In this document: piece by piece, positions 19,001-26,320 of the stretch
How positions within the stretch are numbered: the first letter of the stretch is position 1
How the letters are laid out: each line of letters begins with the position of its first letter
NCBI RefSeq assembly: GCF_025165815.1
Contig: NZ_JAFFZE010000009.1
Location: forward strand, 248,001-312,000
DNA from: Actinophytocola gossypii
GTDB lineage: Bacteria; Actinomycetota; Actinomycetes; Mycobacteriales; Pseudonocardiaceae
Length of the DNA: 64,000 nucleotides
Reading direction: 5' to 3'
Notes under the pieces: model-generated
Told to the model about the DNA's origin: nothing
What the model saw: the letters and a program-made list of their open reading frames with translations, nothing else
Database searches by the model: none
Made by a program: the position numbers and the translations under genes

Positions 19001-19844
19001 TGAGGGCCTGCGCGCAGTGCACCGCGAGACGTGTCTTGCCCTGGCCGCCCGGTCCGTGCAGCAGCCACGCGCCGAACCCCGGCCGGTCCGCCCAGGCTCG
19101 CAGCCGGGCCATGACCTCGGCGCGCCCGCGGAACGGCACCACCTGCCGGGACGCCACCAGCAGGGCCGCCGGTGACGGGACGCCGCCGGGGACGTGGGGC
19201 TCGGCCAGGTCCTGCCACTCGATCGGCGCCAGCGTCATCCGCCGCCCGGTGTGCTCGGCCAGCACCTCGCGGAACCGCCGGTCGTGGTGCAGCACGTAGA
19301 CCGGAACCGCCTCCAGCGCCGCGTGCCCGCGCCGCGCCGGGTCGATCGTGACCACGCCGGCCAGCAGGTCGCCGCAGAACACCGGGGCGCCGGAGAGTCC
19401 GGCCCACGGCGACGTGCCTTCCGGCGGGAGCCCGGTCAGGTTCAGCACGTAGCGGTCGCCCACGTACCGGTCACCCAGGTTGATCGTCCCGCTGGCGTGC
19501 GCGGTGTCCGCGGGCTGTCCCTCCCGGCGCATGAAGTCCGGGTAACCCCAGGTCTCGCACGGGATGCCCGGGCGGTGGGTCACCGTGCGGCCCCAGCGCA
19601 CCCCCGACCCCGTCGGCGGCCGCCAGCGCGGGTCCTCGACCAGCACCAGCGCGGCGTCGTCCCGGCCGCCGGGCGTGCCGCGCCAGACCACCGTGGCCCG
19701 GTACCGGTCGGCGCCGCCCAGTGGTCGTACGTGGGTCTCGCCGCCTTCGGCACCGACGACGTGGGCCGACGTCAGGACCAGGCACCGGTCGAGGACGTAG
19801 CCGGACCCGGAGCCGTGGACCCGCACCACCCGGCGACCGTCCAC
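16014..19844 (-). CDS. Trypsin-like protease / P-loop NTPase / TPR protein (predicted conflict-system core)
   Basis: A 1276-residue three-part protein. Residues about 1-200 are a trypsin-like domain with the complete triad H28 (TSAHVV), D63 (DDAALV) and S151 (GLSGAPVF), but no signal peptide, so it should act in the cytosol. Residues about 235-430 hold a STAND-like P-loop ATPase: Walker A GPGGQGKT (264-271), Walker B TLVVVDYAET (D313) and a sensor-like LMLART. A helical stretch leads to 13 TPR units (684-1276), mostly exactly 46 residues. The GTG start follows a GAGG site that overlaps the end of the Trypco2-like gene 8 bp upstream, so the two are coupled. This layout matches NTP-dependent conflict systems in which TPRs sense a trigger, the NTPase switches and the protease fires. 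The trigger and substrate are unknown. Confidence 0.88.
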   Translation of the reverse strand: MDGRRVVRVHGSGSGYVLDRCLVLTSAHVVGAEGGETHVRPLGGADRYRATVVWRGTPGGRDDAALVLVEDPRWRPPTGSGVRWGRTVTHRPGIPCETWGYPDFMRREGQPADTAHASGTINLGDRYVGDRYVLNLTGLPPEGTSPWAGLSGAPVFCGDLLAGVVTIDPARRGHAALEAVPVYVLHHDRRFREVLAEHTGRRMTLAPIEWQDLAEPHVPGGVPSPAALLVASRQVVPFRGRAEVMARLRAWADRPGFGAWLLHGPGGQGKTRLAVHCAQALTDEGWAVLWLGQHAAEVDALADAAVPTLVVVDYAETHTEQVVRVLHALARHGGATPVKVLMLARTTGSWWTALTSEDATVEALLDGTIEHALGELEPEPNGRRQAYRAAVDAFAAALPHVPDLAEHPWAELAANLPDPVLDDQTALTLHMTALADLLDAAHPLTGRDFAVEDRVLRHERRYWTRAAQGVLSALSMEALTDALAAAVLLGAETREEADALLARVPRLADQTRDRRAAVREWIAGLYPPWGALQPDRLAERFVGRQVQRNPDLVPALVPGATHTQATQLLTVYARAAAHRAFAGSLDDGLSALSAGGLAVAAIEVATRVEAPGPLLAGLQRVIDDPDTEVADLARLNEHLPPYSHALAEVAARLTRRLVVEHRRLAGPDLAGSLNDFAVRVGALGRWEEALAAITEAVALRRDLARTGSDAHLADLARSVHNRSTYLVAAGRWEDALAAISEAVAIRRELAGAHPDAHLPDLALSIHNLADAFTHVGRREQALAAITEATDIYRHAVQLRPDAFRPYLALSLKNRAERLGELGQRKDALRAITEATDIYRELARSLPDAYRPHLSSALTSLANSLAESGRRAEALAPVVEAVAIQRDLAQERPDTFHPSLALSLHHLAERLGALGQREEATAAIAEAVAIQRDLARERPDTFRPALALRLVNFANRLGDVGQHERALAEITEATDIYRELTRAQPDTYRPGLALSLAVLSGRLADVGRREQALAAITESTDTYRELTRARPGIFRAHLAQNLNNLSLRLVELGRQEEALHTITEAVGIRRDLAQAEPDAFRTDLADSLTNLANRLGDRGRPAEALAAVTEAIGIYRESASGQPDAFRPVLAMALNNLATWLVSVGRLTEALDAINEAVAIRRELARAQPDAFRPGLAESLNNRALVVGAADGVPAMREAVGIYRELARARPDAFLHYLAGSLNNLAVLLADHGQHGEALEAINEAVAIRQELARVRPAVHQAELEQSLWVRDQLSDR
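16017..17795 (-). repeat. Thirteen tandem TPR units, 138-bp period
   Basis: Eleven consecutive units of exactly 46 residues (138 bp), then one of 42 and a final one of 45, each reading roughly GRxEEALAAITEAVxIRRELAxxxPDAFRPxLAxSLNNLAxxLxxx. Two sub-types alternate: EAVAIRRELA and EATDIYRELT. The units are similar but not identical. The constant length and DNA similarity favour unequal crossing-over, so the copy number may vary between strains. Confidence 0.9.
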
Positions 19845-19852
19845 AGCGGACC

Positions 19853-20179
19853 TCAGCGCCCGATGTGCCCGGACAGGTCGCCCGAATCCTCGCCGTCCGG
19901 GTCGGCGGAGACCAGCAGGTCGCCGCCACCCGCGCGCCGCGGCGTCAGCGTGACCTTCACCCGGTGCGTCCTTGCCCGGGCCGCGCCCGCCTCGACGTCA
20001 CCGGAGACCACCCAGGCCTTGAAGCCGGCCTTCGCCTTGGTGTCCGCCCTGAGCTCGAGGGCGAACTCCAGCTCCACCGGCCCGACCACGAACTCGATGT
20101 CAGCTCCGGCGGCCCGGGCGGCGGCCGTCAGCAGCTCGTCCCGGACCGCCGACACCGCGTCCGCCAGCTCGATCTCCAT
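19853..20179 (-). CDS. Trypco2-like small protein (partner of the trypsin/NTPase/TPR protein)
   Basis: A 108-residue protein (116 if the GTG at 20203 is used) matching, by recall, the trypsin-co-occurring domain 2 family: IELADAVSAVRDELLTAA, the core DIEFVVGPVELEFALELRAD, KAWVVSGDVEAG and THRVKVTLTPRR. Such domains are found next to cytosolic trypsin-like conflict proteins and are suspected substrates, sensors or effectors of the protease. It sits 8 bp before the NTPase gene, whose ribosome site lies over its stop. The ATG at 20179 matches the family N-terminus. TAGGGT (20213-20218), overlapping the stop of the upstream SRPBCC gene, could be its own -10, giving this two-gene unit an independent promoter. 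Confidence 0.82.
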   Translation of the reverse strand: MEIELADAVSAVRDELLTAAARAAGADIEFVVGPVELEFALELRADTKAKAGFKAWVVSGDVEAGAARARTHRVKVTLTPRRAGGGDLLVSADPDGEDSGDLSGHIGR

Positions 20180-20215
20180 GTCCACCCCAGCAGTAGCCGC
20201 CACTGCCGGACAACC

Positions 20216-21157
20216 CTAGTCGACCCTCCGGTAGTGCTCGGTCAGTTCGGCCACCCGGTCCGCCGGCCAGCCGCAGCGGATCTCGCCCTGGGTGGCGGCG
20301 AAGAACAGCTCCAGCTGCACGTGCCACGCGGCCAGCGCCTCGGCCCGCAGGTGCGCCAGCCGGGCGGGCACGGTCTGGGTCAACTCCACCCGCACGCCCA
20401 GCTCCTCGTCGGTGGCGAACCGCCAGGTGACGGTGCCGGCGGGCTCGTTGTCGTGCAGCCACTCGTAGGTCAGCTCGTCCGGAGCATCCGTGTGCAGCAG
20501 GCGGCCGGCGGGGACGTGGTCGTTCGTCGCCCGTACGGGTGGCTTGTCGCTGAGCTGGGTGTCCTCGGTGAGCAGGGACCAGACGTCGGCGAGTGGTTTC
20601 CACACCAGGTCGCGGACGAAGTGCAGCTCGGAGCCGTCCTGCGTCTCGCGGACGGTGCCCTCGGCCAGGCCGAACTCCTCGATGTAGGCCTCGGTACGGG
20701 ACAGCGTGTCGTCGGGCGGGGTCGCCGGTACGCCGTCGAGGCGGGCCGCCAGGAACGCCAGGCAGGTGTCCCAGCCGGTGGCGGTCCGGCCGGCGCCCAG
20801 CAGGCCCCGCCCGCCGCCGCCGATCGTCTGGGTGAAGACCAGCAGGCAGCCGTCACCCGCGGGGATCAGCTCGAAACGCAGGACGTCGAGGTTCCAGCGG
20901 AACATGTAGACCTTCGGCGGGTCGACCTCCAGCACCTCGCCGTCCCACGTCCCGTCGACCACGGCCTCGCCGGGGAACGTGAACCGCATCGGGGCGCCGG
21001 GTCGCGCCTCGGCCTCGACCTCGGCGGGGAACCAGTGCGCCAGCTCCGCCGGGTCGCTGATCGCGCGCCACACCTTCGCGGGGGAGTGGCGGAGGCGGCG
21101 TTCGAAACGCAGTACCGGCCGGCCGTCGATGGTCCGCAGGGTCGCGCGCTCAGTCAT
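20216..21157 (-). CDS. Two-domain SRPBCC (AHSA1-like) protein
   Basis: A 313-residue protein with two tandem SRPBCC/AHSA1 domains. The first (about 10-140) shows RHSPAKVWRAISDPAELAHWFPAEVE and WDTCLAFLAARLDG; the second (about 170-310) shows RDLVWKPLADVWSLLT and AWHVQLELFFAA. These helix-grip folds bind hydrophobic ligands in a cavity; no enzyme residues are predictable. The start overlaps the end of the ArsR gene by 8 bp, a very common actinobacterial ArsR-SRPBCC pair in which the regulator controls its partner. Confidence 0.88.
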   Translation of the reverse strand: MTERATLRTIDGRPVLRFERRLRHSPAKVWRAISDPAELAHWFPAEVEAEARPGAPMRFTFPGEAVVDGTWDGEVLEVDPPKVYMFRWNLDVLRFELIPAGDGCLLVFTQTIGGGGRGLLGAGRTATGWDTCLAFLAARLDGVPATPPDDTLSRTEAYIEEFGLAEGTVRETQDGSELHFVRDLVWKPLADVWSLLTEDTQLSDKPPVRATNDHVPAGRLLHTDAPDELTYEWLHDNEPAGTVTWRFATDEELGVRVELTQTVPARLAHLRAEALAAWHVQLELFFAATQGEIRCGWPADRVAELTEHYRRVD

Positions 21158-21467
21158 CCGGCTCCTCCATCGTCTCCAGGTGCCGCTCCAGTGCGTCCAA
21201 ACTGGACGTCCACATGCGACGATATGGTGCGAGCCAGTCGTCCAGCTCCACCAACGGTTCCAGGCGCAGCCGGTACCACCGGCGCTGCGCGTCCTGCCGG
21301 ACCTCGACCAGGCCGGCGCCGCGCAGGACCTTCAGGTGTTTGGACACCGTCGGCTGCGTCAGCGCCAGCCGGTCGACCAGCTCGCCGACCGGGCGTTCGC
21401 CGTCGCGCAGGAGATCGAGGATCTCCCGGCGGCGCGGCTCGGCCAGCACCTCGAATGCAGATGCCAT
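21150..21467 (-). CDS. ArsR-family regulator paired with the SRPBCC protein
   Basis: A 105-residue winged-helix repressor: FEVLAEPRRREILDLLRDGERPVGELVDRLALTQPTVSKHLKVLRGAGLVEVRQDAQRRWYRL. There is no cysteine metal site, so it is of the non-metal ArsR subgroup. The ATG at 21467 is fixed by a leaderless -10 (TATATT, 6 nt upstream). It overlaps the SRPBCC gene by 8 bp and presumably controls it. Confidence 0.92.
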   Translation of the reverse strand: MASAFEVLAEPRRREILDLLRDGERPVGELVDRLALTQPTVSKHLKVLRGAGLVEVRQDAQRRWYRLRLEPLVELDDWLAPYRRMWTSSLDALERHLETMEEPDD

Positions 21468-21473
21468 GCCAGC

Positions 21474-21479
21474 AATATA
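21474..21479 (-). promoter_or_regulatory. Leaderless -10 box of the ArsR-SRPBCC operon
   Basis: TATATT on the minus strand ends 6 nt before the ArsR ATG, within the 32-bp gap to the aldolase stop. It is one of the most AT-rich hexamers in the neighbourhood. Confidence 0.6.
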
Positions 21480-21499
21480 GCTGACGAGGCATGTAGGCG

Positions 21500-22327
21500 C
21501 TAGGCGAGCACGCGCAGGAGGCGGGCGACCTCGTCGGCGACCGCGTCGCGACCGGCACCCAGGTACTTGCGGGTGTCCACGACCTGCGGGTTCTCCGCGA
21601 GGAACGCCCGCGCGGCCGCGGTGAACGCCTTGTTCAGCTGGGTCGCGATGTTGATCTTCGTCATGCCGGCGGCGACGGCGCGGCGCAGGTCGTCGTCGGG
21701 CACCCCGGAGGAGCCGTGCAGCACCAGCGGCACCGGGACCGCCTCGTGCAGCCGGCCGATCAGCTCCAGGTCGACCGCGGCGTCGCGGGTGAGCATGGCG
21801 TGCGAGGTGCCGACCGCGACGGCGAGCGCGGCCACCCCGGTCGCCTCCACATAGGCCTTCGCCTCGTCCGGGTCGGTGCGCACGCCCGGCGCGTGCACGC
21901 CGTCCTTGCCGCCGACCTCACCCAGCTCGGCCTCGACCCACACCCCGCGCTCGCGGCAGTGCGCCACCACCGCCGCGGTGGCCGCCACGTTGTCCTCGTA
22001 GGACATCGTGGACGCGTCGTACATCACCGAGCCGAAGCCGAGCCGGACCGCCTCGTGCACCAGGTCGACGTCGGTGGCGTGGTCGAGGTGCACCGCGACC
22101 GGCGCGCTCGACGCCCGCGCGACCGCCAACGTCGCCAGCCCCAACGGTTCCAGCGCGCCGTGGTACCGCACCGCGTTCTCGCTGATCTGCAGCACGACCG
22201 GCGCGCCGGCCGCCTCCGCGCCGGCGACCAGGGCCTCGGCGTGCTCGAGCTGGATCACGTTGAACGCGCCGACGCCGCGCCCGGCCTTGGCCGCGGGGTC
22301 GACGAGGTCAGCGGTCGGCGTCAGCAT
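21500..22327 (-). CDS. Class II ketose-bisphosphate aldolase
   Basis: A 275-residue zinc-dependent aldolase of the FbaA/GatY/KbaY type, cleaving fructose- or tagatose-bisphosphate to dihydroxyacetone phosphate and glyceraldehyde-3-phosphate. Signature segments are VAVHLDHATD (catalytic D and zinc His), VEAELGEVGGKDG, VGTSHAM and PLVLHGSSGVPDDDLRRAVAAGMTKINIAT. The length fits the short GatY/KbaY group better than glycolytic FbaA. The ATG at 22327 has GGAGGAG 5 nt upstream and overlaps the kinase stop by 7 bp. It is the last gene of the DeoR-linked sugar operon. Confidence 0.9.
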   Translation of the reverse strand: MLTPTADLVDPAAKAGRGVGAFNVIQLEHAEALVAGAEAAGAPVVLQISENAVRYHGALEPLGLATLAVARASSAPVAVHLDHATDVDLVHEAVRLGFGSVMYDASTMSYEDNVAATAAVVAHCRERGVWVEAELGEVGGKDGVHAPGVRTDPDEAKAYVEATGVAALAVAVGTSHAMLTRDAAVDLELIGRLHEAVPVPLVLHGSSGVPDDDLRRAVAAGMTKINIATQLNKAFTAAARAFLAENPQVVDTRKYLGAGRDAVADEVARLLRVLA

Positions 22328-23214
22328 GGGAGCTCCTCCACCTCGATGTCCGGCGCGAGCCGCCGGTAGATGTCCAGGTCGACGTCGCCGGCGAGCGGGC
22401 ACGCGACCGCGGCCGCGGACAGCGCCACGGCGTCGGCGAGCAGTTCTGGCCAGCCGGCACCCGCCGCGATCCCGGCGGCCAGCGCGGCGACACACGCGTC
22501 ACCGGCGCCGGTCGGGTTGCCGCGCATCGGCTCCGGCCGCGCCCGCCACACCCCGTCGGCGGTGACGGCGAGCAGCCCGTCCTCGCCGAACGAGGCGAGG
22601 ACGGCGCCCACTCCGCGCGCCCGCAGCCACTCGGCACCCGCGCGCGGGTCGTCGTGTCCGGTGACCGCCGCCAGTTCCTCGGCGTTCGGCTTGACCAGCC
22701 GGGGGCCGGCGGGGACGCCGTCCAGCAGCGCCTGGCCGGAGGTGTCCAGGATGACCGGGGTCGTGGTCGTGCGGATCAGCTGGGCGTAGGCGTCGGAGGG
22801 CAGGCCGGGCGGCAGGCTGCCGGACAGCACCACCACGTCGGCCCGCTCGGCCAGCTGGTGGAAGTCGCCGACCAGGCGCGACCAGTCCGAGATGGACACC
22901 CGGGGCCCCGGCTCGTTGAGCACCGTCGCGTCACCGTCGGCCACCACCGTGACTGTCCTGCGCACCGGGGCGTCGAGGGCCACCAGCGACTCCGGAATGC
23001 CGGCCGCGGCGAGGTCCGCCTGGATCTCGGTGCCACCCGCGAACCCGGTGACCAGCGCGTTGTGGCCGAGCGCGCGCAGCACCCTGGCGACGTTGACGCC
23101 CTTGCCGCCGGCCCGGACGGCGACCTCCGACACCCGGTGCGACTCGCCGGGGACCAGCGCCGGCACGTGGTAGGTGACGTCGAGCGCCGCGTTGAGGGTC
23201 ACGGTCAGGATCAC
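22321..23214 (-). CDS. PfkB-family hexose-phosphate kinase (FruK/LacC-type)
   Basis: A 297-residue PfkB kinase. The N-terminal ILTVTLNAALDVTYHV and GGKGVNVARVLRALG, and the C-terminal NPTGAGDACVAALAAG with the catalytic Asp, place it in the 1-phosphofructokinase/tagatose-6-phosphate kinase subgroup, which makes the ketose bisphosphate used by the downstream aldolase. The GTG start overlaps the ROK kinase stop by 4 bp (GTGA). Whether it acts on fructose-1-P, fructose-6-P or tagatose-6-P cannot be told. Confidence 0.9.
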   Translation of the reverse strand: MILTVTLNAALDVTYHVPALVPGESHRVSEVAVRAGGKGVNVARVLRALGHNALVTGFAGGTEIQADLAAAGIPESLVALDAPVRRTVTVVADGDATVLNEPGPRVSISDWSRLVGDFHQLAERADVVVLSGSLPPGLPSDAYAQLIRTTTTPVILDTSGQALLDGVPAGPRLVKPNAEELAAVTGHDDPRAGAEWLRARGVGAVLASFGEDGLLAVTADGVWRARPEPMRGNPTGAGDACVAALAAGIAAGAGWPELLADAVALSAAAVACPLAGDVDLDIYRRLAPDIEVEELPC

Positions 23215-24113
23215 GACGCCGCCCGCCAGGCCATGATGCCGGCGCCGATGCAGCCGGCGTTGTCCCCCAGTGCGGCCCGCACCAGCGTCGGCATCCGCTG
23301 GAACGCCATCCGCTCCGCCAGCGACTCGCGCAGCGGTTCGAGCAGCGTGTCGCCGGACTCGGCGAGGCCGCCGCCGATCGCCACCACCTCGGGGGCCAGC
23401 AGGGTGACCGCCGTGGTCAGCGCCGTCGCCAGGCCGTCGATGGCCCGCGACCACACCGCGACGGCGTCCGGGTCACCGGCCTCGACCGCGGCGGCGACCT
23501 CCGCGGCCCGGGTGACCGGCCGGCCGGTGCGGGCGGCGTAGTTGCGGGCGATGAACGCCGCCGACGCGACGGTCTCCAGGCAGCCGCGCGTCCCGCAGCC
23601 GCACACCGCCCCCAGCGGATCGACCACCACGTGCCCCAGCTCGCCGGCGTAGCCGTCCGCGTCGAGGCGATGGCCGTCGACCAGCACGGCCGCCGCGATC
23701 CCGGTGCCGATCGGCACGAACATGGCGTTCGGCTTGCCGGTCGCCGCGCCGACGGTGAACTCGGCCAGGCCACCCGTGCGCACGTCGTGGCCGAGCGCGA
23801 CCGGCATGCCGGCGGCCTCGGAGAGTTGGTCACGCAGCGGCAGGTCCCGCCAGCCGAGGTTGACCGCGGCCCGCGCGATGCCGTGCCGCTCGTCGACGAT
23901 CCCGGGCGCGGCGACGCCGACCCCGACGACTCTGGCGTCGCCGGCCGCGGCGCGCAGCTCGTCGATCAACTCGACGATCTGTCCCACGTCGACGCTGCCG
24001 TCCACCCGCCGGGTGGCGGCGCGATGCGTGTGCACGACACGCAGGTCCTCGGCCACGAGCGCGGCCTTGATCGAGGTGCCGCCGACGTCGATCGCCGCGA
24101 CGAGCCGGTGCAT
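23211..24113 (-). CDS. ROK-family sugar kinase
   Basis: A 300-residue ROK kinase. The phosphate motif AIDVGGTSIKAAL is at the N-terminus, the catalytic segment GHDVRTGGLAEF is near residue 108, GYAGELGHV supplies the zinc His, and CGCGTRGCLE carries the zinc cysteines. This is an enzyme, not a ROK repressor, since no N-terminal HTH is present. It should make a hexose-6-phosphate for the PfkB kinase downstream. GGAGGACGGGAC precedes the ATG. It is the first gene of the operon and is divergent from the DeoR gene across 41 bp. Confidence 0.92.
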   Translation of the reverse strand: MHRLVAAIDVGGTSIKAALVAEDLRVVHTHRAATRRVDGSVDVGQIVELIDELRAAAGDARVVGVGVAAPGIVDERHGIARAAVNLGWRDLPLRDQLSEAAGMPVALGHDVRTGGLAEFTVGAATGKPNAMFVPIGTGIAAAVLVDGHRLDADGYAGELGHVVVDPLGAVCGCGTRGCLETVASAAFIARNYAARTGRPVTRAAEVAAAVEAGDPDAVAVWSRAIDGLATALTTAVTLLAPEVVAIGGGLAESGDTLLEPLRESLAERMAFQRMPTLVRAALGDNAGCIGAGIMAWRAAS

Positions 24114-24154
24114 GTCCCGTCCTCCGCAGGTCAGTGGGGGCTACATTGCACCAC

Positions 24155-24940
24155 GTGGACCGCTACCAACGGCTGAGCACCCTGCTCGACCTGCTCGGGC
24201 AGCGCGGCCGGGTGGACGTCGACGACCTGGCCACCGAGCTGGACGTGTCCGCCGCGACGATCCGCCGCGACCTCGACCACCTGGCCGACCAGCAGCTGCT
24301 CACCCGGACCCGGGGCGGCGCGGTGGCCAACAGCGTCGCCTACGACCTGCCGCTGCGGTACAAGACGGCGCGGCACGCGTCGGAGAAGGAGCGGATCGGC
24401 CGAGGGGCGGCGGCGTCGGTGGCGCGGGGGAGCGTGATCGGCCTCAACGGCGGGACGACGACCACGGAGATCGCGCGGGCGCTGGTGGTCCGTCCGGACC
24501 TGGCGACCCCGGCCGACGAGCCGGCAGTGACGCTGGTCACCAACGCGCTGAACATCGCCGGGGAGTTGGCCGTGCGGCCACACGTCAAGCTCGTGCTGAC
24601 CGGGGGAGTGGCCCGGCCGCAGTCGTTCGAGCTGACCGGCCCACTGGCCACGCGGGTGCTGACGGAGATCACGATGGACGTGGTGTTCCTCGGGGTGGAC
24701 GCGGTCGACCCGGCGCAGGGGGCGTACGCACACCACGAGGGCGAGGCGAGCATCAACCGGCTGATGGCGGAGCGAGCCCGCCGGATCGTGGTGGCGGCGG
24801 ACAGCTCGAAGCTGGGGCGGCACGCGTTCGCCAGGATCTGCCCGACGTCGTCGATCGACCTGCTGATCACCGACAGCGGGGCGCCGGCCGAACTGGTGGC
24901 CGCGTTCGAGGCCGAGGGCGTTCCGGTCGAGACGGTCTGA
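24155..24940 (+). CDS. DeoR/GlpR-family repressor of the sugar operon
   Basis: A 261-residue DeoR-type regulator: HTH RVDVDDLATELDVSAATIRRDLDHLADQQLLTRTRGGAV, then a sugar-phosphate sensor domain with NGGTTTTEIAR, LVTNALNIAGELA, LTGG and VVAADSSKLG. It is divergent from the ROK-PfkB-aldolase operon, so it most likely represses that operon until a sugar phosphate binds. The GTG at 24155 gives the family N-terminus (DRYQRLSTLLD). A TTG at 24146, 5 nt after GGGGG, is a possible alternative. Confidence 0.9.
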   Translation: MDRYQRLSTLLDLLGQRGRVDVDDLATELDVSAATIRRDLDHLADQQLLTRTRGGAVANSVAYDLPLRYKTARHASEKERIGRGAAASVARGSVIGLNGGTTTTEIARALVVRPDLATPADEPAVTLVTNALNIAGELAVRPHVKLVLTGGVARPQSFELTGPLATRVLTEITMDVVFLGVDAVDPAQGAYAHHEGEASINRLMAERARRIVVAADSSKLGRHAFARICPTSSIDLLITDSGAPAELVAAFEAEGVPVETV

Positions 24941-24950
24941 CCGCAGTGCG

Positions 24951-24977
24951 GTTCCGGAGGTGGCGTTCCTCCGGAAC
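24951..24977. terminator. Bidirectional hairpin between the DeoR and VOC genes
   Basis: GTTCCGGAGG (24951-24960) and CCTCCGGAAC (24968-24977) are perfect 10-bp arms with a 7-nt loop. They lie 10 bp from each of two convergent gene ends, so both transcripts can use the hairpin. Confidence 0.75.
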
Positions 24978-24987
24978 GGGTGCGCGA

Positions 24988-25373
<386 letters not shown>

Positions 25374-25377
<4 letters not shown>

Positions 25378-25670
25378 GTGTTCGGTTCCTCTTGGTCGAT
25401 GGGCCACCGACCGACGATCGAGCGCAGCGGGCTCGTGTCGATGTGGTGGAACTTGTACCGGCCCTGCCGCCGGGTGCGCACCAGGCCGGCCTGTTCGAGC
25501 ACCGCGAGGTGCTGCGAGATGGCCTGGCGCGACGAGGCAAGACCGTGCTTCATGGCAAGTCGCCCGCAGATCTCGAACAACGTCTGACCGTCCCTGTCGG
25601 TCAGCTCGTCCAGGATGATGCGTCGAGTCGCGTCGCCGATCGCCTTGAACAGCTCGGGGTCCGCGTCCAT
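25374..25670 (-). CDS. ArsR-family regulator paired with the VOC gene
   Basis: A 98-residue winged helix: LFKAIGDATRRIILDELTDRDGQTLFEICGRLA, then SSRQAISQHLAVLEQAGLVRTRRQGRYKFHHID. The only cysteine is in the EICGRL helix, so no typical arsenic or cadmium site is present. The promoter directly upstream has an inverted repeat filling the whole -35/-10 spacer, a strong sign of autorepression. The mRNA is probably leaderless, as the -10 ends 6 nt before the ATG. Confidence 0.93.
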
Positions 25671-25676
25671 GCCACA

Positions 25677-25706
25677 GTTATAGGCAAGTCGTCACTTGCC
25701 TGTCAA
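25677..25706 (-). promoter_or_regulatory. ArsR-VOC promoter with operator in the spacer
   Basis: Minus strand: TTGACA (-35, 25701-25706), an 18-bp spacer, and TATAAC (-10, 25677-25682). The spacer is exactly GGCAAGT-GACG-ACTTGCC, a perfect 7-bp inverted repeat. A dimer bound there would block sigma-70-type polymerase. Confidence 0.85.
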
Positions 25707-25708
25707 GG

Positions 25709-26320
25709 TCAGGGTCGGTGGCCGAGCATCCGCAGGACCAGGTCGGCGTACTGGTGGCCCAGCTCGGTCGGGGTCTGCCTGGCGGAGTCCTGGTACCAGC
25801 GGGAGACGTCGATGCCCAGGCCCAGCACCGCCCTGGCCGCCGTGCGCACGTCCGGCACCGCGAACGCGCCGGCCTCGACCCCCCGGGTGATCACGTCGCG
25901 GACCAGCTGCTCGGTGCGCCGCCGGAGGTCGGCCACCACCTCGTACTCGTCCGGGGGCAGCGCGCCGAGCTCGTGCTGCACCACGCGGGCCACGACGTGC
26001 CGGTTGGCGTGCCAGGCCACGAACATCTCCACGAACGAGCGCATCGTCGCCACCGGATCCGGGTCGGCGGCGACCACCCGTTCGACCATCGTCAGCATTC
26101 GTTGGTGGCCGCTGCGGCTGATCGCGAACAGCACCGCCGACTTCGCCGGGAAGTGCACGTACAGCGCCGCCGGGCTCATGCCGGCCGCCGTGGCGATGTC
26201 CCTGGTCGTGGTCGCGTGGTAGCCGCGCTCGGCGAACGACTCGACCGCGGCGGCCATCAGCCGCCGGGCCGCGTCGGGGCGGACGTCGGGCCAGAGGTCG
26301 TCCGCTTCGGCCGTGGTCAC
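25709..26320 (-). CDS. TetR-family regulator of the acyl-CoA dehydrogenase operon
   Basis: A 203-residue TetR protein: HTH VESFAERGYHATTTRDIATAAGMSPAALYVHFPAKSAVLFAI, C-terminal ligand domain with AWHANRHVVARVVQHELGAL. It is the last gene of a five-gene beta-oxidation operon; its GTG overlaps the acyl-CoA dehydrogenase stop (GTGA). The probable operator is the palindrome at 29840-29861 before the first gene, and the likely inducer is an acyl-CoA intermediate. Placement in the operon resembles KstR-type and FadR-type actinobacterial lipid regulators; orthology to any named one is not claimed. Confidence 0.9.
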   Translation of the reverse strand: MTTAEADDLWPDVRPDAARRLMAAAVESFAERGYHATTTRDIATAAGMSPAALYVHFPAKSAVLFAISRSGHQRMLTMVERVVAADPDPVATMRSFVEMFVAWHANRHVVARVVQHELGALPPDEYEVVADLRRRTEQLVRDVITRGVEAGAFAVPDVRTAARAVLGLGIDVSRWYQDSARQTPTELGHQYADLVLRMLGHRP

